40,515 nt of DNA. It comes from Candidatus Omnitrophota bacterium (GTDB lineage: Bacteria; Omnitrophota; Gorgyraeia; Gygaellales; Profunditerraquicolaceae). Below are positions 1 through 12,200 of this stretch, in pieces; the first letter of the stretch is position 1, and each line of letters opens with the position of its first letter. The stretch spans positions 1-40,515 of the forward strand of contig JAPLLU010000087.1 in NCBI GenBank assembly GCA_026387385.1, read 5' to 3'. The position numbers were made by a program, and so were the translations under genes. A model generated the notes under the pieces. It made no database searches and was not told where the DNA came from. It saw nothing but the letters and a program-made list of their open reading frames with translations.

Positions 1-234
1 AGAGTAACTGAAAGTCCGCTCACCCCTGCGGAAGAGTCTGAAATGCTTGCCTACTTTGCAGCACATCCTGAGTTACAGCCTGGCGATATCTTTACCTTGT
101 CAACTGGAAGAATAGTACGTATTGTTGAAGAGCCGCTTACCTCAGAAGAAGAGTCTGAAATGATTGCTTATTTTGCAGCACATCCTGAATTACGGCCTGG
201 TGATGTTTTTATATTGTCCACTGGAAGAATTGTA
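1..234 (+). repeat. Two tandem 39-residue repeats (117 bp period)
   Basis: Residues 1-39 and 40-78 are two copies of one unit. Both contain PLT, ESEM, AYFAAHPEL, PGD and LSTGRIV in the same order and spacing. The first copy begins at the window edge, so more copies may lie upstream. The unit looks like a helix followed by a short beta hairpin. I do not recognise a family. It sits directly before a heptad-repeat stalk and the glycosidase barrel, so it may be part of an extracellular spacer or binding array. Confidence 0.85.
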
Positions 235-3200
235 CATGTGGTTAGAGCGGAGAACGGAGATATTATTTTACAACCCGAGACCATTGTTCTCCAACCCGAG
301 ACCATTGTTCTCCAACCCGATACCATTATATTAAAGCCCGATACTATCGAACTAAAGCCGGATACTATTATCTTACAGCCCGATACCATTATGTTAAAGC
401 CCGAAACTATCGAAATAAAGCCCGATACCATTATTGCCAGAGCCGATACTATCGTAGCCAAAGCTGACACCATCAAGGCTAACGCCGATACTAACTTTAA
501 AGAACTGCGGCCGCTAAGCATTGAGTGGACCTTAACCGGGGAAACAGAAGCTTATAAAATAGAAGAATTTGTGTATTCTCAAGTGGCGGATGAACATGGC
601 TTTATTCAGGACGCCGGCAATTATATAAAGACTACTTATATACGCCGAGTAAAAGACAATAAGTTCGTACTTCTGTCACTGGAATTTTATGATAAGGACA
701 ATCTTATTACCGAGGCCATAAAATTTGATGTGGAAGGCTCTGGCGCCATATTCAAAGTGGGCGGATACAATCCTATCTCTTACAATGATTATCTGAATCA
801 AATCAGTTCTTATAATAAGCCGATTTTCAAAGATACAGATAGACAGACCGTTAATCTGGGTGCACTCCAGGGGCATTTAGATGAAATAGGAGTGGAGTTT
901 GAAGGCAGGGATGACGGGTTCAATAAAGAAATCGATAGGCTTATAACCAGCCTTGATGTTCAGGGCGTAGAATCTTTATTAGCCTATAAGAGCATATTCT
1001 ATTCCTATGAAAACGGCGTTCAGAGAGAACATGTAAGATACATCTTATATGATGGAATCTATGCCGAGCCGCGTATTACCGTAGATGATGTTCAGGTAAA
1101 TTTACAGTATCCCGCAGGCACTTATGTGAGAGATATAAAACCGCTTGATTCAAGATATTTTGACCAAATATCTATCTACGCTGCAATCACTCCTGAAAAC
1201 AAAGTGACTGTAGACGGGACTAAAATCAAAATAGGCAATGATGTCTTTATTATTCGCGGCGTTACCTACTCTGTAGTAGCAAAAGGCCAAGAATTAAAGG
1301 ATTTAATTTTGGATGCCGGCACCATAGCAAATATAGAAGATACGCTAACGAATATGCAGCAGTCCGGTATTAACACAGTACGCACCTATTATCCGCCTAC
1401 AGCAAGCCTGCTTGATGCATTTGCCAGACATAACATCAGGGTTATAGTAGGTATTCCTTATTTCGATGACAGAGATAATCCCGGCCCGGATATCGCAACC
1501 GGAACTTATCGCGGATATATTCAGGCTTACAAGAATCATCCGGCTATCCTGATGTGGGAGTTCGGGAACGAATATAATTATAATGAACAATGGTTTGACG
1601 GAGATATAAATAACTGGTATACGAAATTGGAAGAAGCAGCTAAGACTGCTAAATCCATAGATAGTAATCACCCAGTTTCTACTGCGCACGGAGAAGTTCC
1701 TACTGAAGAAGTATTGAAAAAAGTTCCTTCCGTAGATGTCTGGGGCTTAAATATTTATCGCGGGAATAATCCGCAGGGTGCCATAGATGAATTCAGAAAG
1801 ATCTCCGATAAACCTGTATATTTGTCCGAGACAGGCGCTGATTCTTATAATACGGTGACAGGAAAAGAAGATCCAAAAGCGCAGGCTGATGCAGCAGAGG
1901 CGATTTGGAATAATATTAGCGCCAGTATCAATAAAGCCGAATGTTCCGGCGTTACCTTTATGTCCTGGCAGGATGAGTGGTGGAAAGGCGGCAGCGCTGA
2001 CGCCCAGGATTTCACAGGATGGGCATCTTCTTCTTATAATAATCAGGGCGTCTATCCGGATAGTTTTGCTAATGAGGAATATTGGGGCTGGACTACAATA
2101 GATGGTAACCTTAAAGAAGTAGCTCAGAGAATGCAGAAGGTTTGGGGAGTTAACGCAGGGGCTATTGAGTTGAACAAGCAAGAAGTATTATCTAAAGAAG
2201 ATGCAATAAAACAAGGCAGGATAACGGAAGAATATATTACCCCCATGATTCCTAAGGTTACTGCTCAAGTTGTCTTGACCTATTATAATAAACCTCAGCC
2301 TAAACCTGATTTCTTGCCTGCCCCAGGCTCAGTTACTTACCTCGTAGGAACTCGTACTGATTTTGCAGGCTTAAAAATCAGCAGAGGCTATTCCGAGGAT
2401 GTTTCGTCTTTCAAAAATCTTATAAAATTCGGAGTTTATTCTGAAAGTAATGCCTTCGGAGGATGGGTTTATCGCGAACCTGTAGATGTCTTTGGCCGCA
2501 CCCGTATTAAGGCAAATTACAATTTAAGCGAAGTATATATAGTCTTAGAGTTCCAGGAAACGAATATATATCAACCCAAAACAGCCTTAAAACTTATTAG
2601 AGACCAAGATAATCCTGGCCAATATATCGCTGTCCAGGTATTTACTTCAGAGTCAGATTTGGTTTCTTTAGATGATATATTAGCAGGTTATAACCAGAGC
2701 GATATAGATAATGTCAAGGGAGCGATTGGACAAATCAAAGCAAAAAAAGTAGAAGAGCTTGGTCCAGCGGACTTATTGTTAGTAAAAAATACAGTACAAA
2801 TTGAAGGCGAAACTTATACTCAATATGGCGTGCCGGGAGATTATCTGGGCAGGTCAATTATCATTGACCGCGGGCAAACCATATTTATTGCCAAGACATT
2901 TATAGGTATTACTGATACTACCTACGAAGGATATTTTATAGATAAGGCAACCAAGACAACGTTGTTAATGTTAAAGAATACGGATGATAAAGACAACGGC
3001 CTGTATGGCGATAAAGATTTAGGATATGTCTTAGGGCCTGATTTAAACAGGGATTATTATCGCGTAGGTTACTATAATCCTAACACCGGTGAAGTCTGGT
3101 ATCGTTGGCACTATCCTGTCCACATCTGGGGTGGCTATGTCTATGAAGAAAGAGGGTATTTTGAGGCATTAGGAAGCGAAGAAGAAATAAAGGCTTTGAC

Positions 3201-6200
3201 GGAAGAAGCTAAATCAGTTGCAGCATTAATTGAAAAGAAAAGCATAACGGCAGAAGAGCTAAAAGAAATATTAGGCAAGCAAAATATCCGGGCTAAAGAA
3301 GGTAAATCCTATTTCTATATTGATAAATCAGAAAGGATGACTATAGTAACCAAGAGATGGATTCCTGAAAGCCGCCTGCGGGTAGATGAATGGGCAACCA
3401 CGCGCGATGAGCCGTCTAAGACAAAATTTGCATATGTAGTGAACGGTAGAGAATTACTGAAATATACTACAGAGACTACAGAGACTCAAGGCAGAATGCT
3501 TATAAAGGATATAATGACGCCAGAGGTAATAGATGCTTATAATAAGCGGTTCGGAAGAGATTTATGGAAGGATTTAGAGACGATAGGTATCACGCAAGAG
3601 ACAATCCTTACCCAGGTAAAATTAACCCCGATCTTCTGGCAGGGGAGTAAAGATACTGGACTTCAATCAACAAACCGTAGCGGCCCAGCCAGTTATTTCT
3701 ACACCTTACCCAGCGATCCTTTGGGAAGAGAATTATTTAAAGTAGTGCCTACTAGTGAAAATTCCTTTAAATATACCATCAATATGTGGTGGGATACTAA
3801 TGAGGCACGATCACCTTCAGGAGAATTGCTATTAGGGGTATTGCCTAAGAGCTTTACTTTGGATAACGGAGAAATAGAAGTAAGGACATTCAATAGGGCG
3901 GAAAAATATTTAGATTGGTATAATACCGAAACCCAAGAGGTAAAAACAGTTAATATTCACGATTTGCCCGGAGTGAATTATGAATACGTATATATTTACG
4001 ACGTGGTGAATTCTGATTTCAATAAGCTCTTAAGGCAAGAGATAAGATCGCCTTCAGGAAAAATGATCCAACAAATATATGGATATCAGGTGGCAAGGAT
4101 TTTGAACAAGCTGCCTCAGACCATAGGCTTTGAAGTCATACAGTATAATCCTTCTAGTTCATTTGATGAGCCGGTAGTTGCCTTCAACAAAGAAACCGGG
4201 AAATGGACAAAGATATGGAAAGGAATTGAGTATACTGATAATCCTAATGCAGTAGTAATTCATCATACTGTTGAAATTGAGCCATTAGCTCCTTATAGGA
4301 TATCAACCTGGACAAGGACTTATGACCAATATGGTAGAGAGAGCAATAAAAAGGAAGTCATGACCGACTTCATTAATGAAGTTTTGCAGCAATGGCTCTT
4401 GGTGGTGGGAATGACTGTTGCGACGGTCGGATTTTTCGCTGGCCTTATTCTTTTAGGAAAGCGTGCAGAAAAGAAAGCCAGAGACCAAGAGCTAAAAGAA
4501 AAGGCCAAGGGAGTAAAGGGTGGCAACCGTAATCCTGTTAGTGCGCTCTGGAGAGAGAAGAGAAAAGAGAGAGTAAAGGATATCCTGAAGAGCTTCACGG
4601 ACAACCCCAAAGAAATCCCCGCTAATTTAAGAATAATTAATTATGTTGTGAATGCAACATCCAAATTACCTTCCACTTATACCTTAAAAGATATCGAAGG
4701 GAATCTTGCTTATCAGGCAAAAATAAAAGCGTTTAGAGAATGGCTGAAAAGGGTCAGAAAGAGCGAAAATACTAAAGAAGGCCAAGAACTTGAACTCCTG
4801 TTGAAGCAGGCTAAAGTAAGCCCGTTAGAATTTATGGTATTAATTGAAGTAGTCTATAGTTTGGCCAAGGAATTCAGATTCTCTAATCCATCAGTTATCT
4901 GGTATCATCTGGATAAAGCCCTAAGGATGATTCAAAAAAGCGAAAAGAACGTAATAATAGAAGAAATAAGGTCAGATCTAGAAGCTTTAAGGAAACTTAT
5001 CAATCAGTCTTACCCGGTGCAGTCTGCCGCAGGACGGGATAGGCAAGGCAAACCGACAGGCTTGTTCGCCTATTACATAAATAACTTGCCTAAAAAAAAG
5101 TTGGTATCTTTGGTTGTAAAATACATAGGCATCTTTTCAACAGGAAAGATAAGAGAGCTGTTCGGAAATCATATTGCTAAATTGTATAGGGGATGGCCCG
5201 CAGCTTTATTTGAAAAATATAAAGATATCTTATCTATGAAATTAAAAGAAAAGATTATGGAGAATCCGATTAGAAAATACTATGTTACTTTTGAAGATGT
5301 AGAAGATAGGTTTAACGGTCTTAAAAGTAAGGATAGTAACGATATAGATTTCATCAAGCTTTGGGATAGCCTGGAAGGGAAACCCATGGATTATAAAGTT
5401 CAAGAATTAAAAAATTCCGGATTAAAATTTAAAACCTATTCCGATGGCATTGGCTTAAGAAGATATTTAAGAAATATTTTCCCTGTTATCGTTCCTTTGT
5501 TGCCTTCTATGATTTCAGTGATTATCCTGCCGTGGCTTATTCCTGGTTGGCTTGGCTGGGGAATTTCTTTGGCTGTTTCTTTAGGCATTGGCTTAATACC
5601 TGTTATTTCAGGAAATCGCAGTTATTATAAGGCAAACTTTGGCAAAGATAGATTAAGACAAGAAAGGCCAGGAAAAATTATAGAAATAAATAATTTCTAT
5701 AAATTCTTCGGTATCTTCACCTTTGTTTATACCTCCTGGAACTATCTTGCCCTTTCTTTCTCATATCCAGTCATTTTCAATGCTTTAATCTTATCCGGAA
5801 ATCCAGTATTAACAGGCGTAGGCGTTGTCTTATTACCGATTATCTTTGGGTTCTTAATCTTAAGTATCTGGGCAATAGCTTACCCCGTATTAACTATATT
5901 CGGTTATTACCAAGGAAAGAAAGACAGAGTAGGCAAGATTAAGAGCTGGCAAGAGGCATTAAAGTCAACGACTATCAATGAGGCTAAGAAAGGATTTAAA
6001 GAATTCCTTCCTGTCAGGTTACAAGACCGATGGGAATCGATTTGGGATAAATTCTGCGAAGCATTTGTAGAGAGGTTATTGAAACAGTATAAGATTTCTT
6101 CTGGTGCAAAAGATATTTTACAGAGAGTTCTTAAGAATGGGCAGATAACCGAGGACCAAAGGAAAGATTTAGGAAAAGAGGTTGACGAAGAGGGGTTGGA

Positions 6201-9200
6201 AAGAATCCAGCGTTTTATCGGAGCCTGGTATATGAGAATGCCTCAGGCCTTGGATTGGGATGAGCTTCCCAGTCTGACCGCGATTATTACTTGTTTTGAT
6301 GAGCAGGTAATTACTAGTTTTAAAACGTTAAATAAACCTATAAATAAAGAAAATAACAATTTCCTTATTCCTTTAAATTGGTTTATTAGTAGGTATATTC
6401 TTGATTGGATTAATTTTGCGAATCAACAAACAGAAGATATAAGAAATAAATTGCGTGCCAACATAATTATAGACGAAAAAGGAATCAGAATTAAAGACTT
6501 TAATACACCTTTATCAAATGATTTAAGTGAAGATTTAAAAGAAAAAATAGTTGAATGGGCAGGATTACATTTTATTCGTCCTGACAGAAGCATTGCCGAA
6601 GTAAATGAGATATACGAGGTTTATAAATTCTGGGCAAAGATGGCTAATAAAACAGAGGAAGACATAAAAGAAAAACTGCAGATACTTTTAATTTATGAAG
6701 GCTATAAGTTTATAAAGAACAGTATCGATGAAAGTCCGAAAGATCAAAGACTAGCGCTTATCCATGCTTTGTCAAAATATTCATTTGCTGAAGCCTATTT
6801 GGGAGATGGCCCGCTTTACCGGATCAACCCTGAATGGACAGGGAAATCTTATTTGCAGCTCAAAGAAAGCGCAAAATATTTGAAGAGCGAGCAGGATGAA
6901 AGAGATAAATTTTTTGAAGTTGTCCACACTAGTTTAGGCAATTTAGGACCGGAAGCCAAAGATAAACCCGACTCTAATTTAGACAACAGAGCTATCAAAG
7001 GTAAAACTATAGGACAGAATGCCGGTGTTGAATATGCAAGAGGGGATATTGTGCTCTTCTTTGATTCTAATGCCTCAGTAAGATTTGAAGAAGCAATAAG
7101 AATACCTGCCGTCTTAGCAGAATTTAATAAGAGCGATAAATTGGCGCAGGTTTTATTTGGCGAATATATTAATACCAAGAATTACTCCTGGATTGCTGAG
7201 GGGATGGCTTTCGGTGAAGAATCCTGGACACAGGTGATGCAGAGGATTCTGGATCTGTATGGAGCGATCGGATTCTACGGACACAGCGCCTTCATTAGAG
7301 CTGATGCATTGAAAGCAACCGGATTTTTATTGAATTTCTATGCTTCTGAAGATTTATTGGGAGCTATAAGAATGTGGGAGGAAGGCTACGATACGACACA
7401 TAGAGAATATATCTTATTCGGTAAAGGACGCGAGCGCGGTTACATTGCTTCTCATACACCATTGGGAAAATGGTCTGAAGGTTCTGCAGAATTAATCTTA
7501 GGAAGGCAGGTTGAACGTTCATTAAGAAGCGATAAGCTTCATATGGGACAAAAAATGATGCTTATCTTTGCGCTCTCATTTTATACTAAAAAGCCTTTGG
7601 TGGTAATATTAAATTATTTGTATTTGTTCGCCTTTATTTTCTTAGGCATAAGTCCTTTTATAGGATATTCCTTTGGTTTACTTTTTGGAGTAATTGGTAT
7701 ACTTATCTCTCAGGCAATCAATGCTACCGGAATCCTGTATCTTATTGAGCAAAAAGGAATAATTAGAGGCTTGGCTAAGTTTATTCATCTTTTCCCCCAG
7801 CTCTTTGCTCTGTATACTGCCGAAATAGTGGTTTATGCGCAGAGGCTATGGAAGGGCATACAAGGAGCAACGGGATTCGCAATGTCTTTAAGAGGCTTAG
7901 ATTTGGAGTTTCTGTCTTGGAGTCAAATCTGGGGAACAAGTACCCCCCGGGTAATTAAATACTTAGATAATAAAGGAACAGTATTGAAAGAAATCGCAAT
8001 TGGAAAGATTAAATTTACTAAAGATGGGAAGTCAGTGTTTAGAGGCAAGGTTATTAGCGGAAAAGATAAAGGCAAAACAGAAGAACTCAATGCAGATGAG
8101 ATTGAGGCATTAGTTAGTACAAAAGGAGCTAAGTTTGATGATGGTAAAGAAGAGAAAGTAAGCATAACCCCGCTCATAGTAACAATTTTTGCAACAGCAC
8201 TTTCTACTGCGTTTGTATTCTCTTCTTCTGTCATGGTTACTTGGGCAGGAATTATAGGCTTAGCCTTAATTCCTCTTGCGGTAAGCGCAATTTGGCGTAA
8301 AACAGTTTTTGGCCTTGGTGTGAGACTGCAGATGATTTTAGCGATACCAATGGTCGCTTTAATATTTAACGGCGTCTGGTTCTGGGGAAGTATTGCCGGA
8401 AGCCTTATATTATCTGTTTGTTGGGTTGGGTTATTCGCAACCCTGGGGATTTATATCATAGGCAGCTTCATGAATGACAAACGCATCAGCTCCTTAGGCC
8501 TCATCGCATTCTTTGGGGCATTAGTGTCCGTAACTTATTTTCAATCTGCAGTACTCTTATTGTTTATTTTCTCTATTCTCAGCTTAGCTATTCCTCTTGC
8601 CTGGTTATTAATGCCTGTATTCGGTCACCCCAGAATACGCGCTAATTTTAAATATCAAATGAAATCTTTCCTTAATTGGCTGATGAGGCGTAAGGCGGAG
8701 CCGGCTGCTCAGCCAGAAACTCCAAAAGTAACGCCGTCTGCGTCTGGTTCTCAGCTTCCGGGATCTGGATCTCAAAATCCTGGTTCGCAGAGTTCAGCAA
8801 CTGAGATACCATCTGATATCCCACCCACTACACCGTTAAATTTACCCGATTTGTCTAAAGGGAGTTTCAGCGGTAGATTTGAAGAAGCAATTACTAAAGT
8901 TGATGAAGAGCATCCAAATGTAAGGTCTCCTCCGCAGGAGCCCAGCGAAAAAGAGCAAAGCCTCATATCCGGTAAAACTATAGTTATAGTTACTCACAAT
9001 TTCTTAGCTTCCGGTGGAGTTGAAACATACCTGCCTTCCTTGACTTCCCGCTTAGCCAAAAATAATGCTAACCTTAATTTAATTTTAACCTACCCAGAAC
9101 ATCAACAGTTAGCCACTCAGAGCGAACTACGCCTTGAAAATGGAAGTAAAATTGTCTTCATTCCTTCGGGTTCAACATCTCATGATTTAGAGAATACATT

Positions 9201-12200
9201 ACAGAATATTTTCAAGCAAAACAGCGTAGATCTAATAGTCTGCCACGTACCATTTGCTATGGAGAGTACCATTGCCATTAATTTTGCCAATATTCATAAT
9301 ATTCCGATTGTGCTGTATTGGCATGGTGGTCAGATATTGACTCGCGAGGGGCAAGCATATGGAATGGAAGCCCGATTTGCAAAAGCAACTAAGATTGCGG
9401 TTGTAAGCAGGGCGGGCAAAAAACAGATAGAAGATTTCGGTTTATCTGCAGAAGTAGTTGGTCCCATGGTCGAGGTGGCTAACTTCAATCCTATTTTAGC
9501 TAATGGCGAAGAGATAAGGAAAGATTACAATTTAGCAAATAAAGCGGTTATTCTTGCTCCTAATAGAATTCATCAATATAAGGGCTCAAAAGATTTATTG
9601 GAAGCGGCGTCTCAATTGAAGAAAAAAGGTATCAATAATTTTGTAGTGGTTATGATTGGAGATGTACACGAGCAGGCATATCTTAATGAAATTCAGCAGT
9701 ATATCGATAATAATGATTTGAGAGGTAATGTGATAATGAAACCAGTTGCCATTCCTCAAGCAGAGCTTAAAAATTGGTATGCGGCTTGCGATATCGTTGT
9801 ATTACCTACCTACGCCGAAGGCCTGCCACTAGTTCTATTGGAAGCGCAATTAATGGAACGGGTCGCTGTCGCTTATAGGATTGACGGCACACAAGAAGCA
9901 ATGAAGGAAAATGAAACCGGGGTTCTGGTTGACTTGATTGGTAACGACCATAAAATTGCTGATTTGGTCAAGGCTTTACAACAATTAATTCAAGATAAAT
10001 CTCAAAGAGAAACTATGGGTAAAGCAGGCAGGCAGTTCATTTTAGATAACTTTAATCCCGATAAATTAATTGAGCGGCATGTAAGATTATATGCTGAAGC
10101 CATGGCTGAATTTCGTCCGACAGCCGCCACTATTACGATGCTACCTTTGGAAGCCATACCAGTTGCGTACTCAGGGTCTTTAGCTCCAGAATATTCAAAT
10201 AAAGAACAATTGCAAGTAACAGGACAGACCAGAGAAGAGCGCAATAGAGCTAATCTTCTTTCCATTGGCGCAAATCCCAAAACCAAGACCTTTGGTGACC
10301 TTGTCAAATACGGCAACCCTGACTTAATTGAGAAGAAGGTAAATCTTATAAAACAACTTAAGGCAGAGGGAAAGATTAACGGAAGAAATGGCGGCATTGC
10401 CGTAAGTATACTTCGTTATAGCGCAGAAACTATTAAGGCGCGTGCGGAAAATTTGGGAGGATATGGTTATTCTCTTAATGCTGGGAATATAAAATTCAAT
10501 AAATACCAGGAGATAGTCCAGAAACACCAGGAAGTAGCGACCTCATCCATTCCCATAGTTGCTATTAAAGCTAAATTAGCTAACCTGGTGTTTACAGAAA
10601 AGGATATCATAGGTGAAGGTATAGAGTTTGTAGTTTATACAAAAGAAGGTTTGGATTTTGTAGTAAAGCCGCCCAAATTCGGAGTTCTTTATAAAAACTG
10701 TAGCGAAAAAGGTTATTCTCTTGCCGGGGAATTATTACCAGATCTTATAGCTCCTTTTGTTTTAGGAGTGCCGGTTGTTATTATTGATTCCCAGGGAAAG
10801 AAGCATAATGTCCAGGCATTAATCCAAAAGAAAATCACGCCTCTTCCGGAAAGAATAAATAAACTTGTCCAATTAAACGATAAAGAAGCCATAATAGGTT
10901 TACTGAAGAAAAAAGCCGAGCTAGATATAAAAGCCTTAGAGAGAGGTTTATGGATGATGGATAACAGTGTATTTAAAAACTATGGCATAGATGAAAAAGA
11001 AAATGTAGTTTTCATGGATTTAGGCCATATCGCTCGCAAGACTTATAGCGCAGAGTTAATAGTAGAGCTTTGTAAAATTAACTCTTCATCGAGGGATGAA
11101 CTTATATCTTATGGGGTTACAGAAGAGATTATAAATGAGTTTACGATATTTTTCAAAGATAAGCTGGAATGCTGGATAAACGAACTTGAAAAACAAGGAG
11201 CGGGAATAGTCTTTACAAAACTCACAACACCATTAGAAGCTAAAGATGAAATGGAAGTCCGTTTCTTAAAAGGTGGGTATAAACAGGATGGTTACGGCGT
11301 GCCGAATGGCGCTGCAGTAGATGGGTCGCATGCTTTAATAGGAACTCAAGGTTATTATACAGAAGTAGGAAAGAAGATATTCCTGGATACGGTCAACAAA
11401 ATGAAGGGATTCTTCCAGGGGCGTGCGAAGAGAATCGGGAAGCCGATTAAGCTTGTTATCAAGACCGGCATCGGCGGCCAGCATACCCCATTCGCGGGTA
11501 TTGCCAGCGGATTTGAAGTAATAGATTCTCAGACCGGAAAGATTGTCGGTGAGTATGAATTAGGCAAAGATTTTGAGGGGGCAATATCTCAGATTCTTAA
11601 AGAGCTCAACGCTGACTGGACTCAAGTGGCACTTATTCCCAGTTCAAAGTCAGGCTCAACCGATGAAACAATGATAGTCTTTGTTGAGATATTCTATGCG
11701 CTCTTAAAACATATAGCTATGGAGAAAGGTATTAACGGAGAAAAATTCGCAAACAAGATTCTGGATACTTTGCACGAGGTTAATTTTGTTGAAGGCAAAG
11801 AGCGGAAAGGCCAGGATTTATTCAAGGGATTCAGTCTTAAACTGATAAGTGAAAAAACAGGTGTAAGCTACGACCAGGTAAAGGAAATATTCGGGATAGT
11901 ATTAGGCAATATGTTCTTTGAGACCACGGACAGGACTTCGGATAGCCGACTTTCCGCGTTTATCAGAAATTCAGGACTGGATAGAGAACTGGGAGGAGAT
12001 GCTCCTGGATTTGGCGCGATGTTTGATAATGTAGGAGGCCGCTGGACAGGAGACCTGCATATGATGACGTTCCTGGCTTATTACAATCTTGACGCCGAAG
12101 AATACTGGAATGCCCGTTATGAAGGTATAGATAAAGTGCGCTCAGGGGTTCATACCGGTAATATTTTAGGCAATATGATTCTGGATAATGGCATAACTGA

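Noticed and set aside
268-498. Short direct repeats that could suggest a CRISPR array or minisatellite
   Set aside because: The 21-bp units are adjacent with no unique spacers and keep reading frame as heptapeptides, so they are coding repeats.
168-521. A 117-codon minus-strand ORF with a VSG-rich repetitive product
   Set aside because: It is the antisense reading of the 21-bp heptad repeats in the long plus-strand frame. Its repetitiveness comes from that array; it has no family resemblance.
6199-7554. Eukaryotic origin of the window because of the FKS-like domain
   Set aside because: There are no introns, and the other domains (PGI, PGM, GT4, PRPP synthetase, carbamate kinase, HisC, PEPCK) look bacterial.
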